23,968 bases of DNA from Cypionkella sp. (GCA_023255415.1 JALRIN010000039.1:1-23968), one strand, 5' to 3'; positions 6,943-15,101 are shown, counted from the stretch's first letter. Notes: generated by a model from the letters alone, not told the origin. Translations and numbers: made by a program.

Positions 6943-8175
6943 ATGAGCGCGATAGATCAAGACAAGCTGGCGAAACTGGCAGAGGTGGCAGTTCGGGTTG
7001 GTCTGAACCTGCAACCGGGTCAGGATCTGATCTTGACCGCGCCAATGGCCGCCCTGCCCTTGGTGCGATTGGTGGCAGCGGCGGCCTACCGCGCCGGCGC
7101 AGGCGTGGTGACGCCGATCTTTGCAGATGAGGCGATTACGCTGGCAAAGTTCGCGCATGGATCAGAGGCAAGCTTTGACCGCGCCCCGAACTGGCTTTAC
7201 AACGGCATGGCCGAAGGCTTTGCCGCCAATGCCGCGCGGATGGCGATTGCAGGCGACAATCCGATGCTGCTTGCAGGCCAAGACCCTGCCAAGGTGGCGC
7301 AGCTTGGCAAGGCCAATGCGATGGCGGCCAAACCTGCGATGACGGCGATCACCAATTTTGCGGTGAACTGGTCGATCTGCGCCTATCCGGGCGAGGCCTG
7401 GGCGCGGCAAATGTTCCCCGATCTGGGCGTCGAGGCGGCAGTGGCCAAGCTGGCCGAGGCGATCTTTGAAGCCTCGCGCATCAACACGCCCGATCCGGTG
7501 GCGGCTTGGGGCGCGCATAACGCAGCGCTTTTGGCGCGGCGCAAGTGGTTGAACGATCAGCGCTTTGCCGCTTTGCATTTTAGCGGCCCCGGCACCGATT
7601 TGACGGTGGGGCTGGCGGACGGCCACGAATGGATGGGCGGTGCCTCGCCTGCAAAAAATGGCGTTACCTGCAACCCGAATATCCCCTCGGAAGAGGTGTT
7701 CACCACCCCGCACGCGCTGCGCGTCGAAGGCACTGTGGCCGCGACCAAACCACTGGCGCATCAGGGCAGCCTGATCGAAAACATCGCCGTGCGCTTTGAA
7801 GCCGGCCGCATTGTCGAGGCGCATGCCAGCAAGGGCGAGGCCGTGCTGCAAAAGCTGATCGACAGCGACGAGGGCGCGCGCCGCTTGGGCGAGGTGGCGC
7901 TGGTGCCGCATGGCTCGCCGATCTCGGCCTCGGGTCTGCTGTTTTACAACACGCTTTTCGATGAAAACGCCGCCTGCCATATCGCGCTGGGGCAATGCTA
8001 TTCGAAATGCTTTGTCGGCGGCGCGGATTTGACGCCTGAACAGGTGACAGCGCAGGGCGGCAACTCCAGCATCATCCACGTCGATTGGATGATCGGCTCG
8101 GGTCAGGTCGACATTGACGGGGTCGCCGCCGATGGCAGCAAAACCCCGGTGTTCCGCCGCGGCGAATGGGCCTGA
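6943..8175 (+). CDS. M29-family aminopeptidase
   Basis: Metal-dependent aminopeptidase of the M29 (AmpS/AmpT/PepS) family, which removes N-terminal residues from peptides. From the preferred start it has 410 residues, the usual size. Seen: conserved M29 segments NIPSEEVFTTP, EVALVPHGSPIS, LFDENAACHIALG and IHVDWMIGSG. These supply the Glu, Glu, His, His and Asp expected as metal ligands in this family. The start at 6943 has an ideal AGGAGG (6932-6937) five bases upstream, whereas the longer frame from 6916 has none. It very probably shares an mRNA with dadA. The pair could turn peptides into free amino acids and oxidise the D-forms, but M29 enzymes normally act on L-residues, so a direct link is unproven. 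Confidence 0.88.
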   Translation: MSAIDQDKLAKLAEVAVRVGLNLQPGQDLILTAPMAALPLVRLVAAAAYRAGAGVVTPIFADEAITLAKFAHGSEASFDRAPNWLYNGMAEGFAANAARMAIAGDNPMLLAGQDPAKVAQLGKANAMAAKPAMTAITNFAVNWSICAYPGEAWARQMFPDLGVEAAVAKLAEAIFEASRINTPDPVAAWGAHNAALLARRKWLNDQRFAALHFSGPGTDLTVGLADGHEWMGGASPAKNGVTCNPNIPSEEVFTTPHALRVEGTVAATKPLAHQGSLIENIAVRFEAGRIVEAHASKGEAVLQKLIDSDEGARRLGEVALVPHGSPISASGLLFYNTLFDENAACHIALGQCYSKCFVGGADLTPEQVTAQGGNSSIIHVDWMIGSGQVDIDGVAADGSKTPVFRRGEWA

Positions 8176-8583
8176 TTATTTGACCTGAAGGCCTTGCAGA
8201 TATTCTGCCAAGGCCACCAGACGGATCGGAGTTGGCGTCTGAATGCCATCGCCGCCGTCAAAAGGCACAAGCGCCCCCGCCATCAAGGGCGAGAAATCGG
8301 GCATCACCCCGTCGCCCTTTTTGCCGGTATAGCCCCAGATCTGCGCCATCACGCGGGTGGTGGGAAAGCTGCCGTGGTTGCGCGCCGAAAGCGTCGTCAG
8401 ATCTGCGGGCTTTGTGGCCAGCCCTGCGGCCGCAGCCCCGTCGCCCTTGCCACCTGCCCCGTGACAGCCTGCACAATAATCGGCAAAATCCATTGCGGGG
8501 GTGGAACTCGCCTCGGTTTCCGGCGCAGACGCAGGCACGCAAGCGCCAAGCATCATGGCGGCAGCGATCATCACAACACGCAT
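8176..8583 (-). CDS. Small lipoprotein c-type cytochrome
   Basis: Probable membrane-anchored electron carrier of 135 residues. The N-terminus MRVVMIAAAMMLGAC is a lipoprotein signal with the lipidated Cys at residue 15. A single haem-c site CAGCH (Cys37, Cys40, His41) follows, and Met94 in GDGVMPDF is the likely sixth ligand. This is the single-domain class I cytochrome c layout. The start at 8583 is chosen because the lipoprotein signal begins there and AAGGGG stands 6 bases upstream; an in-frame codon at 8613 would add ten residues lacking these features. It lies 63 bases after lolD, but an FNR-type box at its 5' side suggests its own oxygen-controlled promoter. The redox partner is unknown. 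Confidence 0.85.
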   Translation of the reverse strand: MRVVMIAAAMMLGACVPASAPETEASSTPAMDFADYCAGCHGAGGKGDGAAAAGLATKPADLTTLSARNHGSFPTTRVMAQIWGYTGKKGDGVMPDFSPLMAGALVPFDGGDGIQTPTPIRLVALAEYLQGLQVK

Positions 8584-8636
8584 GGAATTCCCCTTAGACC
8601 AAATCAAATGCATCGCACGATTGCGCCACCGATACC

Positions 8637-8650
8637 TTGATCTACATCAC
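8637..8650 (-). promoter_or_regulatory. FNR/FnrL-type binding site upstream of the cytochrome gene
   Basis: TTGAT-CTAC-ATCAC on the + strand matches the FNR consensus TTGAT-N4-ATCAA at nine of ten fixed positions. It starts 54 bases before the cytochrome start and overlaps the lolD stop codon. A class II site with its centre about 41 bases upstream would put the transcription start near 8602, leaving a short leader that includes the ribosome site. Low-oxygen induction is therefore likely (inference). Confidence 0.6.
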
Positions 8651-9330
8651 AATGCGGCGATACGGCCCTTATCCAGACGCACAGTGCGGTCCATACGGGC
8701 GGCTAGGTCCAGGTTATGCGTCGCAATCAGCGCCGCAAGGCCGGTGTCGCGCACCAAAGCCATCAGCGCCGCAAATACCTGCTCCGAAGTTTCGGGATCA
8801 AGGTTGCCGGTGGGTTCATCTGCCAGCAACAGCTTGGGCTGATTGGCAAGTGCGCGGCAAAAGGCGACGCGCTGCTGTTGGCCGCCTGACAGAGCTGCGG
8901 GCCGGTGGCTGGCGCGGTCGGCGACACCAACATGATCCAACAGCTGCATCGCATGGGCGGTGGCCTTGGACTCGGGCACGCCATTGGCAAGCTGCGGAAT
9001 GACGATGTTTTCCAGCGCCGAAAACTCTGGCAGCAGGTGATGAAACTGATAGATAAACCCCACATCATTGCGCCGCGCTTGGGTGCGCGCGCGGTCCGAC
9101 AGGCCCACCATATTCAGCCCGCCTAAGGCAACCGAGCCTTGATCCGGCGTATCCAGCAGCCCCGCGATATGCAGCAGCGTCGACTTGCCCGCACCCGAAG
9201 GCGCTACCAGCGCCACAACCTCGCCCACCTTCACCTCGAGCGTGGCACCAGACAGCACGGTGACTTCAGACGGCTTGCCAAGATTGTAGGATTTCTCGAT
9301 CTCGGCCAGTTCAAGGGCAAAGTTATTCAT
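8647..9330 (-). CDS. lolD: Lipoprotein-releasing ABC transporter ATPase LolD
   Basis: ATPase of the Lol complex, which lifts outer-membrane lipoproteins from the inner membrane and hands them to LolA. It has 227 residues, the normal LolD length. Seen: Walker A APSGAGKST (43-51), the LolD/MacB-type stretch FIYQFHHLLPEFSALENI, signature LSGGQQQR, Walker B LLLADEPTGNLDP and ATHN. The ATG overlaps the last 8 bases of the permease gene, so the two are translated from one message. The HHLLPEF form in the Q-loop region fits LolD better than other FtsE/MacB-class ATPases. Confidence 0.93.
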   Translation of the reverse strand: MNNFALELAEIEKSYNLGKPSEVTVLSGATLEVKVGEVVALVAPSGAGKSTLLHIAGLLDTPDQGSVALGGLNMVGLSDRARTQARRNDVGFIYQFHHLLPEFSALENIVIPQLANGVPESKATAHAMQLLDHVGVADRASHRPAALSGGQQQRVAFCRALANQPKLLLADEPTGNLDPETSEQVFAALMALVRDTGLAALIATHNLDLAARMDRTVRLDKGRIAAL

Positions 9331-10603
9331 AGCGCAGCGCCTCGACCGGGTTCATCCGCGCCGCACGACGGGCTGGGAAAATGGTGACAATAAACGACAA
9401 TCCCAGCGACAGAGACACCGCCGACAGCACATCATGCAAGCGCAGCTTGGCTGGCAGGGCATAGATATGCCGCAGATCAGGGTCCCAGACCCCGCCCCCC
9501 GCCAGATAATTCACAAAGGCATAGATCGGGTCGATATAGATCGCAAACAGACAGCCCAAGATCACCCCCATCGCCGTGCCAACCACCCCGGTAAAAGCAC
9601 CACAGATGAAAAAGATCCGCAGGATAGATCCTTCAGACAGCCCCATGGTGCGCAAAATCCCAATGTCGCGCCCCTTGTTTTTCACCAGCATAATCAGGCC
9701 CGAGACGATGTTCATAGCTGCAATCAGCACAAGGATCGACATGATGATGAACATCACATTGTCCTCCATATCCAGCGCGCGCAAAAACCCGCCCGCGCTG
9801 TCGCGCCATGTCCACAACAAGGCATCCGGCCCGCCCGCTTGCATCAGCGGTATAGCATAATCGTCGATCGCCTCGGGGTCGCGCACCATCACATCGATCT
9901 CGTCGGCAAAGCCTTCGCGGTTAAAAAATGACTGCGCCTCGGCAAAGGGCATGTATAGCCGGGTCTTGTCGACATCAGGGCCCGCGGTAAACACGTAAGC
10001 CACGCTATAGGCGTTGACGCGCGGCGAAGAGCCAAAGGCGGTCTTCACCCCCGATGGCGCCACCACCCGAATGCGGTCGCCCACCGTCACGCCAAGGCTG
10101 CGCGCAATGCCCGAGCCAATCGCCACACCGGTGGCAAAATCCTCGATATTGCCATAGGCATCGGCACCGATCCCGACACGTGGGATCGCCTTTAGATCTT
10201 GCAGCGAAATCCCGTAAACCTCGGCCCCGGTTGTGCTTTGGCCCGTGGTCAGCATCACCTGCCCGCGGATCACAGGGGCTGCGTTTTTCACCCCCGCAAT
10301 GGCGGAAATATTTTGCGCAATGGTTTCATAATCGGCAAAGCCCTTGACCGATTGGCCATCTGCATTCACCCGCCCTGCCGAATAGACCGTGACATGGGCG
10401 TTCGAGCCCAGAATGGTATCGACAAATTCCGCCCGAAAGCCCGAGCGCACCGCCAAAGTGGCAATCAGCGCAAAAACCGCCAAGGTGATGCCGATCAGGC
10501 TGATCCATGTCATCACCGACACGCCGCCTTCGGCACGTTTTGCGCGCAGATAGCGCCAGGCGATTAAGAATTCAAAGCGCGAAAAGGGTTTGGTCGTTGC
10601 CAA
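9323..10603 (-). CDS. lolC: Lipoprotein-releasing permease, LolC/LolE family
   Basis: Inner-membrane subunit of the lipoprotein-release machine, 426 residues. One membrane helix near residues 27-50 precedes a large periplasmic MacB-like domain (about 55-270). Three C-terminal helices of the FtsX fold follow, and the protein ends at NPVEALRYE, a typical LolC/E C-terminus. The N-terminal FEFLIAWRYLRAKRAEGGVS is characteristic. No suitable in-frame ATG exists near the N-terminus; the start is a TTG at 10603 with AAAGAG seven bases upstream. The nearby ATG at 10619 is out of frame. Only one LolC/E-type gene is present here, so a homodimeric (LolF-like) complex is possible, but a second gene may lie elsewhere. 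Confidence 0.92.
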   Translation of the reverse strand: MATTKPFSRFEFLIAWRYLRAKRAEGGVSVMTWISLIGITLAVFALIATLAVRSGFRAEFVDTILGSNAHVTVYSAGRVNADGQSVKGFADYETIAQNISAIAGVKNAAPVIRGQVMLTTGQSTTGAEVYGISLQDLKAIPRVGIGADAYGNIEDFATGVAIGSGIARSLGVTVGDRIRVVAPSGVKTAFGSSPRVNAYSVAYVFTAGPDVDKTRLYMPFAEAQSFFNREGFADEIDVMVRDPEAIDDYAIPLMQAGGPDALLWTWRDSAGGFLRALDMEDNVMFIIMSILVLIAAMNIVSGLIMLVKNKGRDIGILRTMGLSEGSILRIFFICGAFTGVVGTAMGVILGCLFAIYIDPIYAFVNYLAGGGVWDPDLRHIYALPAKLRLHDVLSAVSLSLGLSFIVTIFPARRAARMNPVEALRYE

Positions 10604-10622
10604 GGTGCTGCTCTTTCATTTT

Positions 10623-10674
10623 CGGGCAAACTGCCCGTTTCATCGCCTTGCGTCAAGAAACGCTTCTGTGACGC
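10623..10674 (-). other. Two small hairpins between nuclease-like gene and lolC
   Basis: GCGTCA/TGACGC (10650-10674, 13-base loop) follows the stop of the upstream gene, and CGGGCA/TGCCCG (10623-10637, 3-base loop) lies before lolC. Neither is followed by a T-run on the minus strand. They may be a weak terminator plus leader structure for lolC. Confidence 0.3.
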
Positions 10675-10679
10675 TTGGG

Positions 10680-11711
10680 TTAAAGGTTAATATCAAGAGT
10701 AACAGGAAAATGGTCCGAAGCTGTTAGCAGCGCTGTAGTCAGCTCGGGAAATTGGCTGACAGCCGGATCGTTGAACGGATGCCAGATCCGCCAGTCGGGC
10801 GACTTGGCCACCAGATCGGGCGACAGCATGATGAAATCCAACAGCGCTTCAAAGTAATGCCGCTTTTGCGGCTGGTAAAACCGCGCGGTGGTTGGCGTCA
10901 GCCCAAGGCTTTGGGTCAGCGCAAGGCTGGCGTGAGGGTCGTAAAGCCGCGCCTTTGCGGGGCGGCTGTGGCCCAGCACAATCTCGATCCCCGAGCGGCC
11001 AAACAGCTTTTCATATTCATCAAGCCCCGGACCATCGTTGAAATCGCCCATCACAATCAGACTGTCGCCCGCCTCTAGCTGGCGGTCGATGCGCGCGCGC
11101 AGCCACAGACATTCGGCCAATTGCTTGCGGCGGTTTTCAATCGAAATGCGGGTGAATTCGCGCTCTGACCCCGCGCCATGAGGGGCTTTGGATTTGGCAT
11201 GCACGCCGATCAGGCGCAGCAAAACCCCTGTGGCCGTGGTCACGGCCAGCTCGAGCGGGGGTTTGGAAAACCGGATCAGCTCTTCTTCGCCATCGCCGTT
11301 CAGATCCAGCCGCAGCTGGCTGTCAAAGCGCGGCGCGCCGGGGGCGCCGTGGCTGGGGGCAGGTTCGCCCAGCGGGTCGTGGCGGGCCTTCAACACATCT
11401 GGATCGTAAAGAAAGGCAATTTCCTGTTCGGTTTCAGAGGCATAGCCAATCATCGCGCGGCGTGCGCGCAGCTGATAGGCCGCGGCAAAGCCTTCAAGCG
11501 CTGTGACGGTGCTGCGTTTGCCATTGCTGTCAGGCGCTTCGATCACCATCACCGCATCGGCGTTCAGGGCGGCAAAAACCACACCCAAAGCCGCCAGCTG
11601 TTCTGCCCGCGTCACCTTGTAGCGGGATGACAGTTCGTGATCCGCCAGCATCCGCCCCGCATCATCAAACAGCGCATTGAACCAAGCGACGTTATAGCTG
11701 GCCAGCCGCAT
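10680..11711 (-). CDS. Endonuclease/exonuclease/phosphatase-fold protein
   Basis: About 343 residues with the metal-dependent EEP hydrolase fold (DNase I/AP-endonuclease/phosphatase class). Seen in order: N-terminal SYNVAWF, VIEAP with the metal-binding Glu, GVHAKSK, GDFND with catalytic Asp and Asn, LDFIM, and the C-terminal SDHFPV carrying the catalytic Asp-His (Asp333, His334). The start at 11711 shares one base with the stop of the J-domain gene (TGATG), suggesting reinitiation; a longer frame to 11852 would lie inside that gene. No signal peptide is evident. An EF-hand-like DLNGDGEEE sits at residues 136-144. Whether the substrate is nucleic acid or a phosphoester cannot be told. Confidence 0.82.
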   Translation of the reverse strand: MRLASYNVAWFNALFDDAGRMLADHELSSRYKVTRAEQLAALGVVFAALNADAVMVIEAPDSNGKRSTVTALEGFAAAYQLRARRAMIGYASETEQEIAFLYDPDVLKARHDPLGEPAPSHGAPGAPRFDSQLRLDLNGDGEEELIRFSKPPLELAVTTATGVLLRLIGVHAKSKAPHGAGSEREFTRISIENRRKQLAECLWLRARIDRQLEAGDSLIVMGDFNDGPGLDEYEKLFGRSGIEIVLGHSRPAKARLYDPHASLALTQSLGLTPTTARFYQPQKRHYFEALLDFIMLSPDLVAKSPDWRIWHPFNDPAVSQFPELTTALLTASDHFPVTLDINL

Positions 11712-12424
11712 CAGGCTGCCACGCGCGACTGGATTTCCTGCCAAGCGGCGTTGATCGCGATCAGCCGTCGCTCGGCCAGTTTCACCGCCTCGGCAGGCAC
11801 GCCGCGCGCGATCATGCGGTCGGGGTGGCTTTCCTTGACCGCTTGCCGCCATGCCGCCCGCGCAGCGGCCAGATCGGCATCGGCAGGCAGGCCCAGCACA
11901 TCAAAGGGATCACGCGGCGCGCCTTCAACAAAACGGCCGCGCAGCACGCGAAAACAGCGCTCGTCCAGCCCAAAAATCCGCGATACCTCGGCTAGAAACG
12001 CGTCTTCGGCGGGATGATAGCGCCCATCTGCCATGGCGATCTGAAACAGGCCTTCCAGAATATCAATCAGCACATTGCGGTCATCGGCGCAAAGGGCCGC
12101 CCCCGTGCTGTTAAACAGCGCCGCAATCTTGCGCGCATAGGCGTCAAAGCCCGCCACATCCTGGCGCGCAAGGTTGTAAACCCGCGCGGCATTGGCTTCC
12201 TCGGCAGGATCAATCTGAAAGATCTGGCGAAAGGTGGCGACCTCGTCACGCGTCACCTGCCCGTCGGCCTTGGCCATTTTCGCCGAAAGCGCGATCACTC
12301 CGATAGTAAAGCCGACCGAGCGTTCGGCATTGGGCGCATTCAGCAGCCGGTCAAACACAGCCGCCAACCCCTCGCCCGAAGCAAGGGCGGCAAGGGCTTC
12401 GGAAATGCGGATCCAGATCGACAT
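11711..12424 (-). CDS. TerB-like and J-domain protein (DjlA-type co-chaperone)
   Basis: 237-residue protein with two parts. Residues about 35-160 are an all-helical TerB/DjlA-like domain, with the repeated acidic pattern MAKADGQVTRDEV and IAMADGRYHPAEDAFL typical of that fold. Residues about 170-237 are a J-domain with the DnaK-activating HPD tripeptide at 200-202 (ESHPDRM). DjlA proteins stimulate DnaK at the inner membrane, but here no N-terminal membrane helix is obvious, so a soluble form is likelier. No clear ribosome site precedes the ATG. The gene lies 32 bases after the GNAT gene and overlaps the next gene by one base. Confidence 0.85.
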   Translation of the reverse strand: MSIWIRISEALAALASGEGLAAVFDRLLNAPNAERSVGFTIGVIALSAKMAKADGQVTRDEVATFRQIFQIDPAEEANAARVYNLARQDVAGFDAYARKIAALFNSTGAALCADDRNVLIDILEGLFQIAMADGRYHPAEDAFLAEVSRIFGLDERCFRVLRGRFVEGAPRDPFDVLGLPADADLAAARAAWRQAVKESHPDRMIARGVPAEAVKLAERRLIAINAAWQEIQSRVAA

Positions 12425-12456
12425 GGGCGGCAGGATAGCCCAGCCCGCGACGGTTG

Positions 12457-12945
12457 TCAGGTCAGGATTTTCTGCATCAGCACAAGATCGTGGTAGCGAC
12501 CAAATTTATAGCCGACCTGCGGCAACAGCCCCGCCTGCGCATAGCCAAGACGCGTGTGAAAGCCGATGCTTTTCAGATTATCCGCCGTAATCGCCGCAAT
12601 CATCACATGCGCCCCCGCGGCCTGCGCATGGCTTTCCACCGCCTGCAGCAGCGCGCGGCCCAGCCCCCTGCCCTGCGCAGCATCTGTCAGCGCCAGCGAA
12701 TGCTCCATTGTGCGCAGATACCCCGGCGAGGGGCGAAACTGCGCATAAGTGGCATAGCCCAGGATCAGATCGGCCTTGGCTGCCACAAAAACCTCGTGGC
12801 CCAGCGCGCGCCGTTCGGTCAGCATGGCTGTCACATCGGCTTCGGATTTGGTCACCGAGGTCACGGTGATCGTGGTTTCGGTGATCACCTGATTGATGAT
12901 CCGGGTGATGGCGGGCGCATCGGCGTGGGTGGCAGGGCGGATCAT
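12457..12945 (-). CDS. GNAT-family N-acetyltransferase (Pat-like)
   Basis: 162-residue acetyl-CoA-dependent acetyltransferase. The CoA-binding motif A is seen as LTDAAQGRGLGRAL. The end, NLKSIGFHTRLGYAQAGLLPQVGYKFGRYHDLVLMQ, matches the phosphinothricin/methionine-sulfoximine acetyltransferase subgroup (GF...GF x3 G-K-F-GR-D pattern). The small-molecule substrate is not identifiable. The ATG overlaps the preceding stop as ATGA, so it is translationally coupled to the glyoxalase-like gene. The first residues MIRPATHADAPAI are typical of the family. Confidence 0.88.
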   Translation of the reverse strand: MIRPATHADAPAITRIINQVITETTITVTSVTKSEADVTAMLTERRALGHEVFVAAKADLILGYATYAQFRPSPGYLRTMEHSLALTDAAQGRGLGRALLQAVESHAQAAGAHVMIAAITADNLKSIGFHTRLGYAQAGLLPQVGYKFGRYHDLVLMQKILT

Positions 12946-13553
12946 TCCAGCACGCGCAAACCGCTTGGGGTGTCAAAACTGGCGCGCATGGCAAATTGGC
13001 CTTTGACAATGGCAAAACGGTCGTCTTGGATCAGCGGCGCAAGCAGCAAGCGCAGCGCATCCGCATCAGGATGCGCGATGTCCAAACGCCGCAGCCGCAG
13101 CCCGCAGTCGGGCAAGGCGCGGGCCGGGTGCAGTGCGCCCTGCCACTGGATCAGCGCCGGAAAGCCGCCGTCAAAGGGCAGCTTGCCATCCTTTGGCACC
13201 GCCATCTGCCAGCGGTAGTCGCCGCGCTGCAAGGCCACCGGCAAGCCTGTGCCAGCAGGGCTTGCGCGCAGGGCGGCGGTCAGATCATCACAGCCTGCGA
13301 TCCAATTGGTCAGCCTTGGGCGGCCGGTGAAAGTGTCCAGATCAAACCAGCGCGGCCAAGCGGGTTTGGCCGCAGATGGGTCGGCGGCAATCACCTCAAG
13401 ATACAAATCCCCCAGGCCCAACAGCCGGTTGTGCGTGGCCATATGCGGGTGCTGGCCACCCCCGGCCAGCTTTGTGCCCAGCGCATCTTCGACCCAAGCC
13501 ACCCCTTCGACCAGATCAAGCGCCGAGACCGCCAGATGATCAAAGCGCAGCAT
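12942..13553 (-). CDS. VOC/glyoxalase-like domain protein
   Basis: 203-residue protein of the glyoxalase-like (VOC superfamily) type. It begins LRFDHLAVSALDLVEGVAWVEDALG, where the His sits at the first-strand metal position. GGQHPHMATHNRLLGLGDLYLEVI follows with a His and the Glu usually used as ligands. Function is unknown; the group is usually annotated as a hypothetical glyoxalase-like protein. The ATG shares one base with the ppx stop (TGATG), and its own stop overlaps the GNAT start (ATGA). This suggests coordinated translation rather than a shared pathway. Confidence 0.8.
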   Translation of the reverse strand: MLRFDHLAVSALDLVEGVAWVEDALGTKLAGGGQHPHMATHNRLLGLGDLYLEVIAADPSAAKPAWPRWFDLDTFTGRPRLTNWIAGCDDLTAALRASPAGTGLPVALQRGDYRWQMAVPKDGKLPFDGGFPALIQWQGALHPARALPDCGLRLRRLDIAHPDADALRLLLAPLIQDDRFAIVKGQFAMRASFDTPSGLRVLE

Positions 13554-15091
13554 CAGGCGCGCTCGCCGATCAAAGCTTCGGCCTTCATGGCGTTGATCAG
13601 GCTGGTAAACCGCGCCTGCGCCACTTCCCCAAATAGCGCATGACCGTTCTTGGTCAGCTTTAGCTCCAGCTGGTTCAGTTCGGGCCGCCAGACCAAACGC
13701 GCCACATCCGAAGGATCAGACACCGCAAACATCGCACCAAACCGCATCGCCTTGCCCAAAATCTCGGCGTCGCGCTGCTCGGCCTCGGACAACAGTTGAA
13801 ACAGCGGTTCCAACCGCGAACCCGAGCGCGAGTTTTTATAGCGGTGTAGCAAAGCCAGCCCCAAAAACACCCGCCCCGGATGATCCAAGCCGCCAAGGTT
13901 GGCGCGGGTGACATTATCAAAGCAGGCCTCGGCGCGATAATCTGGGTGAGTGCGCCAGGTGGTGTCGTGCAAAAGACAAGCCGCCTTGATCAGCCTCACC
14001 CGATCTGGGGTGGTGTGCGGAAACAATGGTTGCAGGAATTCATAAAGCTTTTTGCCAAAGCCCGGGATCCGCGACATGGTCTTTTCGACCGAACGCGCCG
14101 CCTCGATCAGCGGATCGCGCGCGCGCAGGCGGGCGGGCATTTGTTCATACAAAAGCCCCTCGCGGATGCCATAAGACGAGACGTCGATTTCCGACGGCTT
14201 CAGCACTTTGATCAATTCGCGCAGCACTTCGCAGGCCAAAGGCACCAGCTCCATCCGTGCCGAAGAGGTGCCGGTGCGGGTGCGAAGGTCCTCGAGATTT
14301 GAAGTTTCCAGCCAATCCAGCGTTTGCAAAAGATCTGCGGGCAGCATCCGGTATTCATGCAAAACTGTCATCGGATAATTGCGCCGCTCCATATCCAGCC
14401 GCGCGATCACCCGCCAAGAGCCGCCGACCAGATAGATGCGCTGGCCTTCGGATTGCAGCTGCGCCTGACAGTCAGCCAAGACCTGATCAATATGAGCCGC
14501 GCGTTTCTTTGGGCTGTCAGAAATGCGCGCCAGACGAAACGGGCCAAGTTGGGTCGAGACCCGCGTGCCGACCTGACCGTCGCCAATCTGCGCCAGCTCC
14601 ATCGAGTTGCCGCCGATGTCGCAGACAATCCCCTTGGCCTCGGGCCAGCCCAAAAGCACGCCCTGTGCCGAAAGCCGTGCCTCTTCTGGACCATCGACCA
14701 CCCAAAGCCGGAGGCCAGTTTCGCGCAGCACCTCGGCTTGAAAATCGGGGCCGTCGCTGGCATCGCGCGCCGCAGCCGTGGCCACCACCGTCAAGGGACC
14801 GATGCCCATGCCTTTGGCCAAGAGCGCAAAGCGTCGCAGGGCTGCAACCGCACGCACCCGGCCTTCGGGGTTCAGCCGACCGGTTTCGGCCAAGCCTTTG
14901 CCCAGACCACACATCAGTTTTTCGTTAAAGAAATAGGCAGGCGAGCGGGCAGCGCCGTCAAAGACCACCATCCGCACCGAGTTCGAGCCGACATCGACCA
15001 CGCCAACCCGACTAAGCGCGCGGGCCGAAGGGTCGTCAAACAGCGGCCGTCCGAAGGGGCCGTTGTCGTCATCTGTGTCGTTTTTGCTCAT
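13553..15091 (-). CDS. ppx: Exopolyphosphatase / Ppx-GppA phosphatase
   Basis: Hydrolyses polyphosphate chains from the end (Ppx), or pppGpp (GppA). About 512 residues from the Met at 15091. The N-terminal ASKHA fold shows the phosphate-binding VVDVGSNSVRMVVF and the second glycine-rich DIGGNSMEL, which is normally DIGGGSxE. The conserved ATAAARDASDG segment is present. The C-terminal half has an HD-like helical domain with LLHDTTWRTHPDYRAE. The start at 15091 comes 10 bases after the ppk stop and avoids a 17-residue extension into ppk. Placement directly behind ppk favours exopolyphosphatase. The Asn in place of the third Gly is slightly unusual. Confidence 0.88.
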   Translation of the reverse strand: MSKNDTDDDNGPFGRPLFDDPSARALSRVGVVDVGSNSVRMVVFDGAARSPAYFFNEKLMCGLGKGLAETGRLNPEGRVRAVAALRRFALLAKGMGIGPLTVVATAAARDASDGPDFQAEVLRETGLRLWVVDGPEEARLSAQGVLLGWPEAKGIVCDIGGNSMELAQIGDGQVGTRVSTQLGPFRLARISDSPKKRAAHIDQVLADCQAQLQSEGQRIYLVGGSWRVIARLDMERRNYPMTVLHEYRMLPADLLQTLDWLETSNLEDLRTRTGTSSARMELVPLACEVLRELIKVLKPSEIDVSSYGIREGLLYEQMPARLRARDPLIEAARSVEKTMSRIPGFGKKLYEFLQPLFPHTTPDRVRLIKAACLLHDTTWRTHPDYRAEACFDNVTRANLGGLDHPGRVFLGLALLHRYKNSRSGSRLEPLFQLLSEAEQRDAEILGKAMRFGAMFAVSDPSDVARLVWRPELNQLELKLTKNGHALFGEVAQARFTSLINAMKAEALIGERA

Positions 15092-15101
15092 ATTTTGTCC
15101 G

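Noticed and set aside
11712..11852. 47-codon N-terminal extension of the EEP protein
   Set aside because: Lies wholly within the J-domain gene and is Arg-rich shadow sequence; the conserved fold begins at the Met at 11711.
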